14,606 nt of DNA from UBA5399 sp964592125 (GCA_964592125.1 CAZQBV010000073.1:1-14606); one strand, 5' to 3'; positions 6,827 through 13,969 are shown, numbered from the stretch's first letter. A program made the numbers and translations. The notes: generated by a model from the sequence alone, not told the origin.

Positions 6827-8017
6827 ATGAATGGACTAATTCAAAAAACTTATACTGAAAACAAAGGGATATTTCGTTTGATTCCTGTCTTTGTACCCCG
6901 GCTTTTTTCTTCACCTGGGCGCAGGCTTCGTGTGCATCCAGATGATTATTCTGCATTGGGAACAGAAAGAGGCGCCATAAAGGAACGTTGGTTTTCCAGT
7001 GTTATTACTGCCAACAATGGTTCATTAGCCGCACCCGACGAAGGCCTAAGCTATATATCTTATGGCGCCACACCCCAAGAAAAATTCAGTTTGCGCGATG
7101 CAGTAGATGAGCTGGGCGCAGCACTGATTGGCAACGACATGCACGAACAATTTGGAACTTGGCCCATGTACTCCAAATTTTTCGACTATAGCGTACCACT
7201 GTTTCACCACCTCCATTTGGATTTTGAGGCCGCAAAAAAAATAGGTCGGTTGGGAAAACCTGAAGCATATTATTTCCCGCCACAATACAACAATTATGCT
7301 GGTTCATTGCCTGCCACATATTTTGGTTTTGACCCCGACTGTACCAAAGAGCAAGTTCGAGAACGGCTGGAAGGTTATACCAAAGGCGATAACCGCATTA
7401 CCGAGCTATCACGCGCTTATCGTATAGAGCTAGGCACAGGCTGGTACACCCCCCCAGGCGTAGTGCATGCACCCGGTTCCTATTTGACTTATGAGCCGCA
7501 GTGGAACAGTGATGTAAACTCTGTTTACGAAAACATTGCTTCCGGCGAAGTATACAAAAAAGAATTTTTGGTAGAAAACGTTCCAGAAGATGAAAAAAAT
7601 AATATTGATGTTATAATGGACTTAATGGATTGGGATGCCAATGTAGACCCCCATTATAAAAAGAACTATTTCCGTCCACCGCTGGTTGCTTGCGAACAGC
7701 AAGATGTGTATGTAGAAAAGTGGATTGTGTATGGCAATGAATACATTGGCGCAAAAGAGCTTACCATATTCCCCGGGCAAAAAGTTACGATACAAGATTC
7801 CGGTGCTTATGGATGTGTACTTACCCAAGGTCATGGCAGCATAGAAAACTACGCTTGCGAATGTGCTGGCATGTTGCGTTACGGGCAATTGAGTGCAGAC
7901 GAGTTTTTTGTGGGATATGAAGCTGCAAAAAAAGGCGTTACCATAAAAAATAATTCTCAATACGAACCGTTGGTAATGCTAAAGCACTTTGGTCCCAATC
8001 ATCCAGAAATGCCTTAA
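6827..8017 (+). CDS. class I phosphomannose-isomerase-like bicupin protein, copy 2 (candidate sugar isomerase)
   Basis: A 396-aa paralogue of the cupin protein at 3830-5053, collinear over its full length with identity of roughly half by eye. Equivalent motifs are RVHPDDY (35-41), ERW (53-55), a metal motif HHLH (127-130), GKPE (143-146), TYFGFDPDCTKE, PPGVVHAPG (209-217) and YEPQWNSDV (222-230). Predicted metal ligands are His128, His130, Glu146 and His214, again with His in place of the Gln of classical phosphomannose isomerase. The second cupin domain spans about 295-388. GAGGAG is 9 nt upstream of the ATG. It is the first gene of the catabolic operon. No other isomerase is encoded in the locus, so conversion of an L-aldopentose to L-xylulose or L-ribulose is the likely role. 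Different substrates for the two copies, or a hetero-oligomer, are alternatives. Confidence 0.8.
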   Translation: MNGLIQKTYTENKGIFRLIPVFVPRLFSSPGRRLRVHPDDYSALGTERGAIKERWFSSVITANNGSLAAPDEGLSYISYGATPQEKFSLRDAVDELGAALIGNDMHEQFGTWPMYSKFFDYSVPLFHHLHLDFEAAKKIGRLGKPEAYYFPPQYNNYAGSLPATYFGFDPDCTKEQVRERLEGYTKGDNRITELSRAYRIELGTGWYTPPGVVHAPGSYLTYEPQWNSDVNSVYENIASGEVYKKEFLVENVPEDEKNNIDVIMDLMDWDANVDPHYKKNYFRPPLVACEQQDVYVEKWIVYGNEYIGAKELTIFPGQKVTIQDSGAYGCVLTQGHGSIENYACECAGMLRYGQLSADEFFVGYEAAKKGVTIKNNSQYEPLVMLKHFGPNHPEMP

Positions 8018-8045
8018 CTCTAATCTATAAGATAGGAGAACCATT

Positions 8046-8483
8046 ATGCTAAAAAATATTCCTACCATTCTTTCTCCCGAACTGATTAAAGTACTTGCCG
8101 AGATGGGACATGGCGATACCATCGTATTGGCAGATGCCAATTACCCTGCTCAATCAGCCAATGTACCCCATATTGTGCGTGCCGATGGCATTCCAATTCC
8201 AGAATTGTTGGATGCTATTTTAACGCTTTTGCCTATCGATACCTTTGTAAAACAGCCAATAGGCCTTATGCAAGTGGTGGATGGAGATTGTTACGTACCC
8301 GAAATTCAAGACGAGTATGTCCATATACTCTCTAACCACAACATTGAAAAAAGCAATATTGCATATTACGAAAGATTTGAATTTTACACACAGGCAAACA
8401 ATGCCTATTGCGTTGTTGCCACAGGCGAGCGCGCTAGATATGCAAATATCATTTTAAAAAAAGGTGTAATTGAAGATGAGTAA
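8046..8483 (+). CDS. fucU: L-fucose mutarotase-like protein (RbsD/FucU family)
   Basis: A 145-aa cytoplasmic protein of the RbsD/FucU family, which speeds interconversion of the anomeric forms of free sugars. It is close to E. coli FucU in remembered sequence: SPELIKVLAEMGHGD (10-24) with the catalytic-type His22, ADANYPAQS (29-37), IRADG-like VRADGIPIPELLDAI, and the C-terminal VATGERARYANIILKKGV. The length fits FucU (about 140 aa). AGGAG is 7 nt upstream of the ATG and the gene is 28 bp after the cupin gene. Next to a pentose kinase it probably supplies the anomer needed by the isomerase. The FucU family also handles other sugars, so the true substrate need not be fucose. Confidence 0.93.
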   Translation: MLKNIPTILSPELIKVLAEMGHGDTIVLADANYPAQSANVPHIVRADGIPIPELLDAILTLLPIDTFVKQPIGLMQVVDGDCYVPEIQDEYVHILSNHNIEKSNIAYYERFEFYTQANNAYCVVATGERARYANIILKKGVIEDE

Positions 8484-10011
8484 AGATGTGAAATATTACC
8501 TTGGTTTGGACAACGGCGGCACAAATACCAAAGCAGCCATATTCAGTGAAGACGGGCAAGAAATCAGCGTTGTTTCCACCGAAACAAAAATGATAACTCC
8601 ACGTCCAAATTTCACTGAAAGAGATATGGATGAAATGTGGGAAGCCAATTGTTCTGTCATTCGTCAGGCATTGCTGCAAGCAAACCTGCAACCATCTCAA
8701 ATAGCTGGCATAGCTTGTTGCGGGCACGGCAAAGGGCTATACCTTTGGGGGAAAAACAATCGCCCTGCCCGCAATGGGATTATTTCGTCCGACAACAGAG
8801 CCTACGAATACCCCCAACGTTGGAAGCAGCTTGGCATTGCTGAAAAATTGCACAAGTTGACTTACCAAAACATACTGGCATGCCAGCCCGTATCATTGTT
8901 GGCCTGGTTGATTGATCACGAGCCACAAAGCATTGAAAACGCTGAATGGATTTTCGAGTGCAAGGACTATGTTCGTTTTCGTCTAACCGGACAAGCAGGT
9001 GCCGAAATAACAGACTATTCCGGTACCAATTTGGTAAACCTTAATACCCAGCAGTATGACAACGAAATACTGCAACTTTTGGGATTGGAGTGTATTGCGG
9101 ACAAGCTTCCGCCGCTTTGCCAATCGAACGATATTTGTGGATATATTACAGAAGAAGCGGCCAAACAAACAGGCCTGACCCCCGGCACACCTGTGGCAGG
9201 CGGCATGTTCGACATAGACGCTTGTGCCATTGCGGTAGATGCCGCCAAAGAAGACAGATTGTGTATGATAGCCGGCACGTGGAGTATCAACGAATACATA
9301 CGAAAAAATCCTGTTACAGATGGCAGCGTAGAGTTGAATTCTATTTTTTGCATGCCCGACTATTATCTGATAGAAGAATCCAGCCCCACATCCGCAGGCA
9401 ACAACGAATGGTTTATTCAAACATTGCTTCCCGAATTAAAGGAAATGTTGAAAATTGATGGTGAAAATATTTATTCATTTATGAACCAAGCTGTCGACAC
9501 GATATCTCCCCAAGAGTTTTGCCCCATATTTACACCATTTTTGATGGGCAGCAATGTGCACCCAAATGCCAAGGCAAGTTTTGTAGGCATCAGCAACTAT
9601 CACACACGCGCACATATTATGCGCGGCATATATGAGGGCATTACCTTTTGCCACAAATACCATTTTGACAAACTAATGGCCACCCGAGACTTACCACTAA
9701 GCAGCATACAGCTTGCAGGCGGAGCCGCAAAATCAAAAGTTTGGGCACAGATGTTTGCAGACATACTTGGTTACCCCGTCAACGTGGTGGATATCAATGA
9801 AACAGGTGCGCTGGGGTGTGCTATGGCAGCCGCAGTTGCAATTGGTCAATATGCCGACTATGCAGCAGCCGCCAAAGCAATGCTGCGCACCAGCGAGACC
9901 TTGTTGCCACGTGCAGAATATGCTGAAATTTATGAAAAAAAATATTCTATCTACAAAAGCATCCTATGCTCTTTGAACAATGTGTGGGATCAAATCAAAG
10001 AACTTATGTGA
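8476..10011 (+). CDS. lyxK: FGGY-family carbohydrate kinase, L-xylulose kinase (LyxK) type
   Basis: A 511-aa sugar kinase. The N-terminal phosphate motif GLDNGGTNTKAAIF is at 10-23 and the C-terminal adenosine motif QLAGGAAKSKVWAQMFADIL at 412-431. The likely catalytic base is Asp246 in AGGMFDIDAC. Stretches shared with E. coli LyxK as remembered include GKGLYLW, ISSDNRA, PVSLLAWLIDHEP, GTPVAGGMFD, AGTWSINEY and ESSPTSAGNNEWF, which favour L-xylulokinase over xylulokinase, glycerol kinase or ribulokinase. An in-frame TTG at 8470 also exists, but ATG 8476 is preferred, with AAGGTG 9 nt upstream. It overlaps the mutarotase gene by 8 nt (ATGAGTAA), implying translational coupling. Expected reaction: L-xylulose + ATP to L-xylulose 5-phosphate; activity on L-ribulose cannot be excluded. 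Confidence 0.88.
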   Translation: MSKDVKYYLGLDNGGTNTKAAIFSEDGQEISVVSTETKMITPRPNFTERDMDEMWEANCSVIRQALLQANLQPSQIAGIACCGHGKGLYLWGKNNRPARNGIISSDNRAYEYPQRWKQLGIAEKLHKLTYQNILACQPVSLLAWLIDHEPQSIENAEWIFECKDYVRFRLTGQAGAEITDYSGTNLVNLNTQQYDNEILQLLGLECIADKLPPLCQSNDICGYITEEAAKQTGLTPGTPVAGGMFDIDACAIAVDAAKEDRLCMIAGTWSINEYIRKNPVTDGSVELNSIFCMPDYYLIEESSPTSAGNNEWFIQTLLPELKEMLKIDGENIYSFMNQAVDTISPQEFCPIFTPFLMGSNVHPNAKASFVGISNYHTRAHIMRGIYEGITFCHKYHFDKLMATRDLPLSSIQLAGGAAKSKVWAQMFADILGYPVNVVDINETGALGCAMAAAVAIGQYADYAAAAKAMLRTSETLLPRAEYAEIYEKKYSIYKSILCSLNNVWDQIKELM

Positions 10012-10022
10012 AAGGAAATACT

Positions 10023-10724
10023 ATGCTAGAACAATTAAAATTAGATGTTTTCAAAGCCAACTTACAACTGGTGGAGCACAATTTGGTTACCTTTACATGG
10101 GGCAATGTTTCGGGAATTGACAGGGCAACCGGATATATGGTAATCAAGCCATCGGGCGTAGAATACAGCAAAATGCAAGCCGATGACATGGTTGTGTTGG
10201 ATTTAGACGGTAATGTAATAGAAGGAAAATACAAACCTTCTTCCGACACCCCCACTCACATAGAGCTCTACAAAGCGTTTAGCGAGGTGGGGGGCATCGT
10301 TCACACGCATTCCAGATGGGCTACTATTTTTGCGCAAAGCGGCATAGGCATTCCCGCGCTGGGCACCACACATGCCGACTATTTCTATGGCGAAATACCT
10401 TGTACAAACAAATTGACTACGGCACAAATCCAAGGCGAATACGAAAAAGAGACGGGCACAGTTATCATAGAACGGTTTGCGCAACAAAACCCCATGGACA
10501 TACCCGCTGCATTGGTGTACAGCCATGGTCCTTTTACTTGGGGCAAAGATGCAAATAACGCAGTACACAATGCCGTAGTATTGGAAGAGGTTGCCATGAT
10601 GGCTTGGCACTGCCAAATGCTTACGCCTGCAAAAACACAACCGCCCATGCAGCAAGAACTGCTAAACAAACACTATTTGCGCAAGCACGGAGCCAACGCA
10701 TATTACGGGCAGGATGGTAAGTAA
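10023..10724 (+). CDS. araD: L-ribulose-5-phosphate 4-epimerase (AraD/UlaF family)
   Basis: A 233-aa class II aldolase/epimerase-fold enzyme converting L-ribulose 5-phosphate to D-xylulose 5-phosphate, the entry into the pentose phosphate pathway. Family motifs are LVTFTWGNVSGID (21-33), IKPSGVEY (41-48), SSDTPTH (73-79), IVHTHSRWAT (92-101), GTTHADYF (114-121) and KHYLRKHGANAYYGQ near the C-terminus. Zinc ligands are His94, His96 and His168, with Asp119 as a likely acid/base residue, matching the E. coli AraD pattern within a few positions. The frame is open to 9966, but ATG 10023 is chosen: AAAGGA (10011-10016) is 6 nt upstream and the protein then starts like AraD (MLEQLKLDVFKAN). It begins 11 bp after the kinase. 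AraD, UlaF and SgbE are hard to tell apart by sequence. Confidence 0.93.
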   Translation: MLEQLKLDVFKANLQLVEHNLVTFTWGNVSGIDRATGYMVIKPSGVEYSKMQADDMVVLDLDGNVIEGKYKPSSDTPTHIELYKAFSEVGGIVHTHSRWATIFAQSGIGIPALGTTHADYFYGEIPCTNKLTTAQIQGEYEKETGTVIIERFAQQNPMDIPAALVYSHGPFTWGKDANNAVHNAVVLEEVAMMAWHCQMLTPAKTQPPMQQELLNKHYLRKHGANAYYGQDGK

Positions 10725-10725
10725 C

Positions 10726-11556
10726 ATGAGCTATCGATTGGGTTTATACGAGAAAGCAATGCCCGCACATTTAAGCTGGCAGGAAAAACTAATACATGCT
10801 CAGTCTGCAGGATTTGATTTTCTGGAAATGAGTATTGACGAAACTGATGACAAACTAAGCCGTTTGGATATGAATATTGCCGATCAAGAACACTTGCATC
10901 GCACCATGCAACAAACAGGAGTATACATAGAATCCATGTGCCTTTCCGGTCATCGGCGTTTTCCATTGGGCAGTGCCGACTTTGCCACACGCAATCGCGG
11001 TATGGAAATTATGAAAAAAGCGATTGTACTATCCCGCAATCTTGGAATACGCATCATACAATTGGCAGGATATGACGTATATTATGAAAAATCTACTGAA
11101 GACACCCAGCGCTTTTTCAAGGAAAATTTGTTAGAAAGTGTTGCATTTGCCGCACAGTATGGTATAGTGCTTGCCTTCGAGACAATGGAAACAGAATTTA
11201 TGAATACCGTTGCCAAAGCGGCCGATTGGGTGAAAACCGTCCATTCGCCATATCTGCAAATATATCCAGATACGGGCAACATGACAAATGCCGCACTGAC
11301 TTATCAGTCCAACGTTTTAGACGATCTGATTGCAGGCAAGGGGCACATTGCGGCCGTACATTTGAAAGAAACCATACCGGGCAAATTCCGCGAGATACCT
11401 TATGGTACAGGTCATGTTTCCTTTCATGAAATAGCGTCCCTTGCCCTTAGTTTGGGTGTGCATCGCTTTTTGGCAGAATTTTGGTATATTGATGGACAAG
11501 ACTGGGAACACGAACTGCAAACTGCTGCTGTTTTTTTGCGGCAACATTTGGATTGA
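10726..11556 (+). CDS. ulaE: L-xylulose-5-phosphate 3-epimerase (UlaE/SgbU family)
   Basis: A 276-aa TIM-barrel enzyme expected to convert L-xylulose 5-phosphate to L-ribulose 5-phosphate, linking the kinase to the 4-epimerase. Similarity to E. coli UlaE as remembered is strong: LGLYEKAMP (5-13), FLEMSIDETDDKLSRLD (32-48), MCLSGHRRFPLGS (71-83) and IQLAGYDVYYE (111-121). Probable metal ligands are Glu152 (LAFETM), Asp182 (YPDTGN), His212 (AVHLKE) and Glu251 (LAEFW). Two starts are possible: ATG 10714, overlapping the 4-epimerase gene by 11 nt, and ATG 10726, one base after its stop codon. The latter is preferred because AGGATGG (10711-10717) lies 8 nt upstream. Last gene of the catabolic operon. 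Confidence 0.93.
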   Translation: MSYRLGLYEKAMPAHLSWQEKLIHAQSAGFDFLEMSIDETDDKLSRLDMNIADQEHLHRTMQQTGVYIESMCLSGHRRFPLGSADFATRNRGMEIMKKAIVLSRNLGIRIIQLAGYDVYYEKSTEDTQRFFKENLLESVAFAAQYGIVLAFETMETEFMNTVAKAADWVKTVHSPYLQIYPDTGNMTNAALTYQSNVLDDLIAGKGHIAAVHLKETIPGKFREIPYGTGHVSFHEIASLALSLGVHRFLAEFWYIDGQDWEHELQTAAVFLRQHLD

Positions 11557-11720
11557 TCTTGGTGGGCATTTGCAATCATATTTTTATATGGTCTGCTTTC
11601 CCCACACCACAGGATATGCCTCTTTATGCAAAAAATATTAAGCACCAAATACAATCTGGATTAGCACGTTATAAAAGAAAAGTTGGATACACACACTATA
11701 TAATAAAAATTCCAGCTTGA
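11557..11720. other. non-coding stretch after the catabolic operon
   Basis: AT-rich sequence between the 3-epimerase stop codon and the hairpin at 11721. No gene, RNA or operator copy is recognised. Short open frames here lack a ribosome site and family resemblance. Confidence 0.5.
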
Positions 11721-11775
11721 ACAAACAAGCAAAGCGTTCGTTTACGAAACGTGGGCTTTGCTTGTTTGTTTGTAT
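11721..11775 (+). terminator. long hairpin, probable terminator of the catabolic operon
   Basis: A perfect 15-bp stem (ACAAACAAGCAAAGC at 11721-11735 with 11755-11769) encloses 19 nt that can form a small inner hairpin, TTCG-TTTA-CGAA. The right arm and the following bases are T-rich (TTTG repeats), although there is no uninterrupted T run. It lies 165 bp past the last gene of the operon and is the only strong hairpin there, so termination is the simplest role. A remnant of a small mobile repeat is an alternative. Confidence 0.55.
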
Positions 11776-12005
11776 ACCTACTGTCAACTCTTCTGTTCCG
11801 TATTTTTATATATGTGTTTTGTCCATTTAAAAAACTTTTGCAAATTTGCATTCTGCAACGCCATCGCTCAGTATCACCAAAGATTTGAGCAGATGATTCA
11901 GTGCTAAAGCATTTTGCTATTGATGATGATTGCCCTCTCACTATTCTGCACTTATCCAGCCAAACACAAATTGTTTTATTAAATAATATCATAAAACACT
12001 AGCAA
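11776..12005. other. gene-free AT-rich stretch
   Basis: No gene is supported. The longest minus-strand frame (11696-11992) has no ribosome site, runs through the hairpin and has no recognisable domain. The region may include older decay products of the repeat-protein gene that becomes visible from about 12006. Confidence 0.45.
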
Positions 12006-12285
12006 TATGCGGATAATTGTTATGGGCAGTTATACCCTAACCATAGATCCGCTTACTTCCGGCAGCACTACTGTGACGGGAACTTCTGCTTTTGGCACAA
12101 ATGTAGCTTTACAAGGCAGCTTTACAGAAAATTCTGTGACCACTGCCACCAGCGTTACATCTTTGCCTTCCAGTAGCGGCCATTGATATAGGCGCAAATC
12201 CGCAAATAGCCATAAAAAACCACGCAATAAAAATATACGCCGACTGTGACGGTAGCTATACCATTACAATAGACGTATATACTGA
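12006..12285 (+). pseudogene. decayed fragment of a repeat-domain (Ig-like or surface-type) protein gene
   Basis: Three frames in succession read like one protein. Frame 3 gives YADNCYG (12006-12026); frame 1 gives GSYTLTIDPLTSGSTTVTGT and on to a stop at 12184-12186; frame 2 from about 12170 gives VAAIDIGANPQIAIKN, then YADCDGSYTITIDVYTDGS up to 12285. The motif YAD-x-C-x-GSYT(L/I)TID occurs twice, at 12006 and 12236, so this is a repeat protein with a unit of about 75 residues. The Thr/Ser/Gly-rich TSGSTTVTGTSAFGTNV resembles bacterial Ig-like surface domains. No credible ribosome site precedes it, two frameshifts break it, and it ends where the tRNA gene begins. It is probably a remnant of a surface or phage-tail-type gene; the family assignment is weak. 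Confidence 0.45.
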
Positions 12286-12360
12286 TGGCTCCCCAGGTTG
12301 GGCTTGAACCAACGACCCTTCGGTTAACAGCCGAATGCTCTACCACTGAGCTACTGAGGA
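12286..12360 (-). tRNA. tRNA-Asn (anticodon GTT)
   Basis: A 75-nt tRNA gene on the minus strand, from TCCTCAG (5' acceptor arm, 12360-12354) to an encoded CCA (12288-12286). The acceptor stem pairs TCCTCAG with CTGGGGA including one G-U pair. The D arm AGCTCAGTGGTAGAGC, the anticodon loop CTGTTAA with GTT complementary to 12326-12328, and the T arm GGTTCAAGCCC are all intact. It is preceded by a consensus promoter. Confidence 0.97.
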
Positions 12361-12388
12361 AGGTTGTCCGAAAGAATCGAACGGATTA

Positions 12389-12417
12389 ATATTATCAAAA
12401 GCAGCTATAACTGTCAA
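12389..12417 (-). promoter_or_regulatory. promoter of the tRNA-Asn gene
   Basis: On the minus strand a perfect TTGACA (12417-12412) is followed after 17 bp by TAATAT (12394-12389). Transcription would start near 12382, about 22 nt before the mature tRNA 5' end, as expected for a singly transcribed tRNA gene. Confidence 0.85.
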
Positions 12418-12597
12418 GTATTTTTTCACATATACGCATCAAAACACAAAAAATATTTATTAAGGATCGTTATCGCTTCCTCCCCACGGCTTTCCCACAA
12501 CTTATTTCCAGAGCAGCCCATTTTTTCTAAATTTCAAAAGATAGAGCTCCACACTGCACAACGAACCGCATTTCTAGTTCTTCCGTTTTTATCTATT
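12418..12597. other. non-coding stretch between tRNA promoter and dehydrogenase terminator
   Basis: No gene or RNA is recognised. The plus-strand frame at 12364-12603 crosses the tRNA promoter, lacks a ribosome site and shows no domain. Confidence 0.5.
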
Positions 12598-12634
12598 CTA
12601 TAAAGGAGGCTGAAACATCCAGCCTCCTTTATAG
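12598..12634 (-). terminator. hairpin terminator of the dehydrogenase gene
   Basis: A perfect 15-bp stem (CTATAAAGGAGGCTG at 12598-12612 with 12620-12634) and a 7-nt loop lie 14 bp after the stop codon. The T-rich end of the minus-strand 3' arm (CCTCCTTTATAG) takes the place of a separate T run. The symmetry means it could act on either strand. Confidence 0.75.
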
Positions 12635-12648
12635 CGCTTTATGCTATA

Positions 12649-13707
12649 TCAATCGTGACAATCGCATCCACCACCATCAATATAAAACTGTATGGGGTAT
12701 GTCATATATTCTACCGGCTTCATCTTTTCTATTGTGTAAAACCCAGGAGAAGCAGAAAGCAGTGCGGGAATGCGGTTTACCACCGTGGCGCAAGTATGCT
12801 CTACAGTGGCGGGCTTGTTCACAAAAAACGTTGTGTCTGGCTCTCCTATTATTTTCCAGTCACACATGTCTCCATCGTCCGGGCCATAAACCTTACCTAT
12901 GCACTGTGTTTCTATAATCGGCCCCTGATAGGTCTCTGTGGTAACCACAGCGCTCATGCCAATGCAGTTTCCCTTGGGAATGGTTTCGCCCAAAGTGGAG
13001 GAATATAGGTCTGTCTCGTAAAAATAGGGTACACTTTTTTGTGTTTGAGATTTAATTGTCCAGCCCATTTTAGAGCACAGCGCCTCGTTAGAGTTCCACA
13101 CATAAGCAGGCTCCAGCACTTCGGGATGCGCTATCTTCTCCTCAAATTCTTCCGGTGTTAGCCCTGCGCCATGCGCTTTGGCCAACGCTAGGCCATAGTC
13201 TTCCACATTGTAGCTTACCGCACCTTCTATGCGGTCAATTCTATGTACCCCACCTGCCACTGCGCCTATCATATTAATCCAATAGATATCTTGCATGCCC
13301 GATCCCGCAATGGTGCATCCATTCATTTTTGCCAGTAAATCCAATCTATTTGTAACCGCTGGCGATGTTGTCCATGGGTAAATGGCCTCTTCGCAAGTGG
13401 TAATGACATTAATACCACGGCTTGCCACATTTGCCATAGCCTCTTCCATCTCTGGCATAAAACTAAACATCGTTAAAATTGCCACATCCGCATCGCAGCT
13501 ATCCAAAACCGCATCGGCATCATCACTTATTACTACACCCAGTTTTTGCCCCAATTCAGCAAATTCACCAATGTCTTTTCCCACAACATCGGGGTTTACA
13601 TCTATAGCCCCAACAATTTCAGCACCTTTTTCATGCAAATACCGAACAATGTATTTTGCCATTTTTCCGCAACCATACTGCACCACACGTACCTTTTCTT
13701 TAAACAT
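12649..13707 (-). CDS. NAD(P)-dependent dehydrogenase of the dihydrodipicolinate-reductase/2,4-diaminopentanoate-dehydrogenase type
   Basis: A 352-aa cytoplasmic oxidoreductase. The N-terminus is a Rossmann fold: VRVVQYGCGKMAKYIVRYL (6-24, GxGxxA-type loop) with Asp36 at the end of strand 2 (IVGAID) as nucleotide-specificity position, then VISDDADAVLDSCDADVAIL and GINVITTCEE. The middle, AGSGMQDIYWINMIGAVAG (134-152), corresponds to the substrate-domain entry of 2,4-diaminopentanoate dehydrogenase, a clostridial enzyme of ornithine fermentation. Length agrees with that family (about 340-350 aa). It ends in an unusual GGGCDCHD tail. GAGGTG is 5 nt before the ATG. No other ornithine-degradation gene is in view, so the physiological substrate is uncertain; a related amino-acid or amine dehydrogenase is possible. 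Confidence 0.65.
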   Translation of the reverse strand: MFKEKVRVVQYGCGKMAKYIVRYLHEKGAEIVGAIDVNPDVVGKDIGEFAELGQKLGVVISDDADAVLDSCDADVAILTMFSFMPEMEEAMANVASRGINVITTCEEAIYPWTTSPAVTNRLDLLAKMNGCTIAGSGMQDIYWINMIGAVAGGVHRIDRIEGAVSYNVEDYGLALAKAHGAGLTPEEFEEKIAHPEVLEPAYVWNSNEALCSKMGWTIKSQTQKSVPYFYETDLYSSTLGETIPKGNCIGMSAVVTTETYQGPIIETQCIGKVYGPDDGDMCDWKIIGEPDTTFFVNKPATVEHTCATVVNRIPALLSASPGFYTIEKMKPVEYMTYPIQFYIDGGGCDCHD

Positions 13708-13718
13708 CCTTGCACCTC

Positions 13719-13848
13719 ATTTCTTTTTAGTAAGCTATAATTTGTTGAGTAAAAAAGAGAGTTGTTTTCATACCCACCACGCCGCGCACTCACGAGTGGG
13801 GAGTATTCACTTTTTCAAAAAAATATAATACAAATACTATATACCCCC
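13719..13848 (-). other. 5' leader of the dehydrogenase gene with a GC-rich block
   Basis: Between the predicted promoter and the dehydrogenase ribosome site lies a leader of about 130 nt. It is AT-rich except for a GC-rich core at about 13770-13802, which contains the dyad CACTC-AC-GAGTG (13789-13800) and flanking CCCAC and GTGGG segments. It can fold, but no known riboswitch class is recognised. Confidence 0.35.
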
Positions 13849-13876
13849 ATTATGGGTCTACTACACTTTATGACAA
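13849..13876 (-). promoter_or_regulatory. probable promoter of the dehydrogenase gene
   Basis: On the minus strand TTGTCA (13876-13871) and CATAAT (13854-13849) are 16 bp apart. A small dyad, CCCAT-A-ATGGG, overlaps the -10 box and could be a protein-binding site. No better pair was found closer to the gene. Confidence 0.45.
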
Positions 13877-13969
13877 GAGTTACTGGGTATTTGTTGACGG
13901 TTTAATACAAATAGATAGTTTAGTCAAAATATCTATTCATCTTTTGGATTTCTAATAAAACGGATGTAT

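Noticed and set aside
7567..7582. Possible fifth operator (AGAAAACGTTCCAG)
   Set aside because: It is inside the copy 2 cupin gene, only the core and one half match, and the codons are explained by the protein sequence.
11696..11992. Minus-strand frame of 98 codons
   Set aside because: No ribosome site, no domain, and part of it is the hairpin at 11721-11769.
12364..12603. Plus-strand frame between tRNA and terminator
   Set aside because: It overlaps the tRNA promoter on the other strand, has no ribosome site and ends inside the terminator hairpin.
12822..12839. Operator-like ACAAAAAACGTTGTGTC
   Set aside because: It lies within the dehydrogenase coding region, the dyad is poor and it is far from any promoter of the sugar locus.
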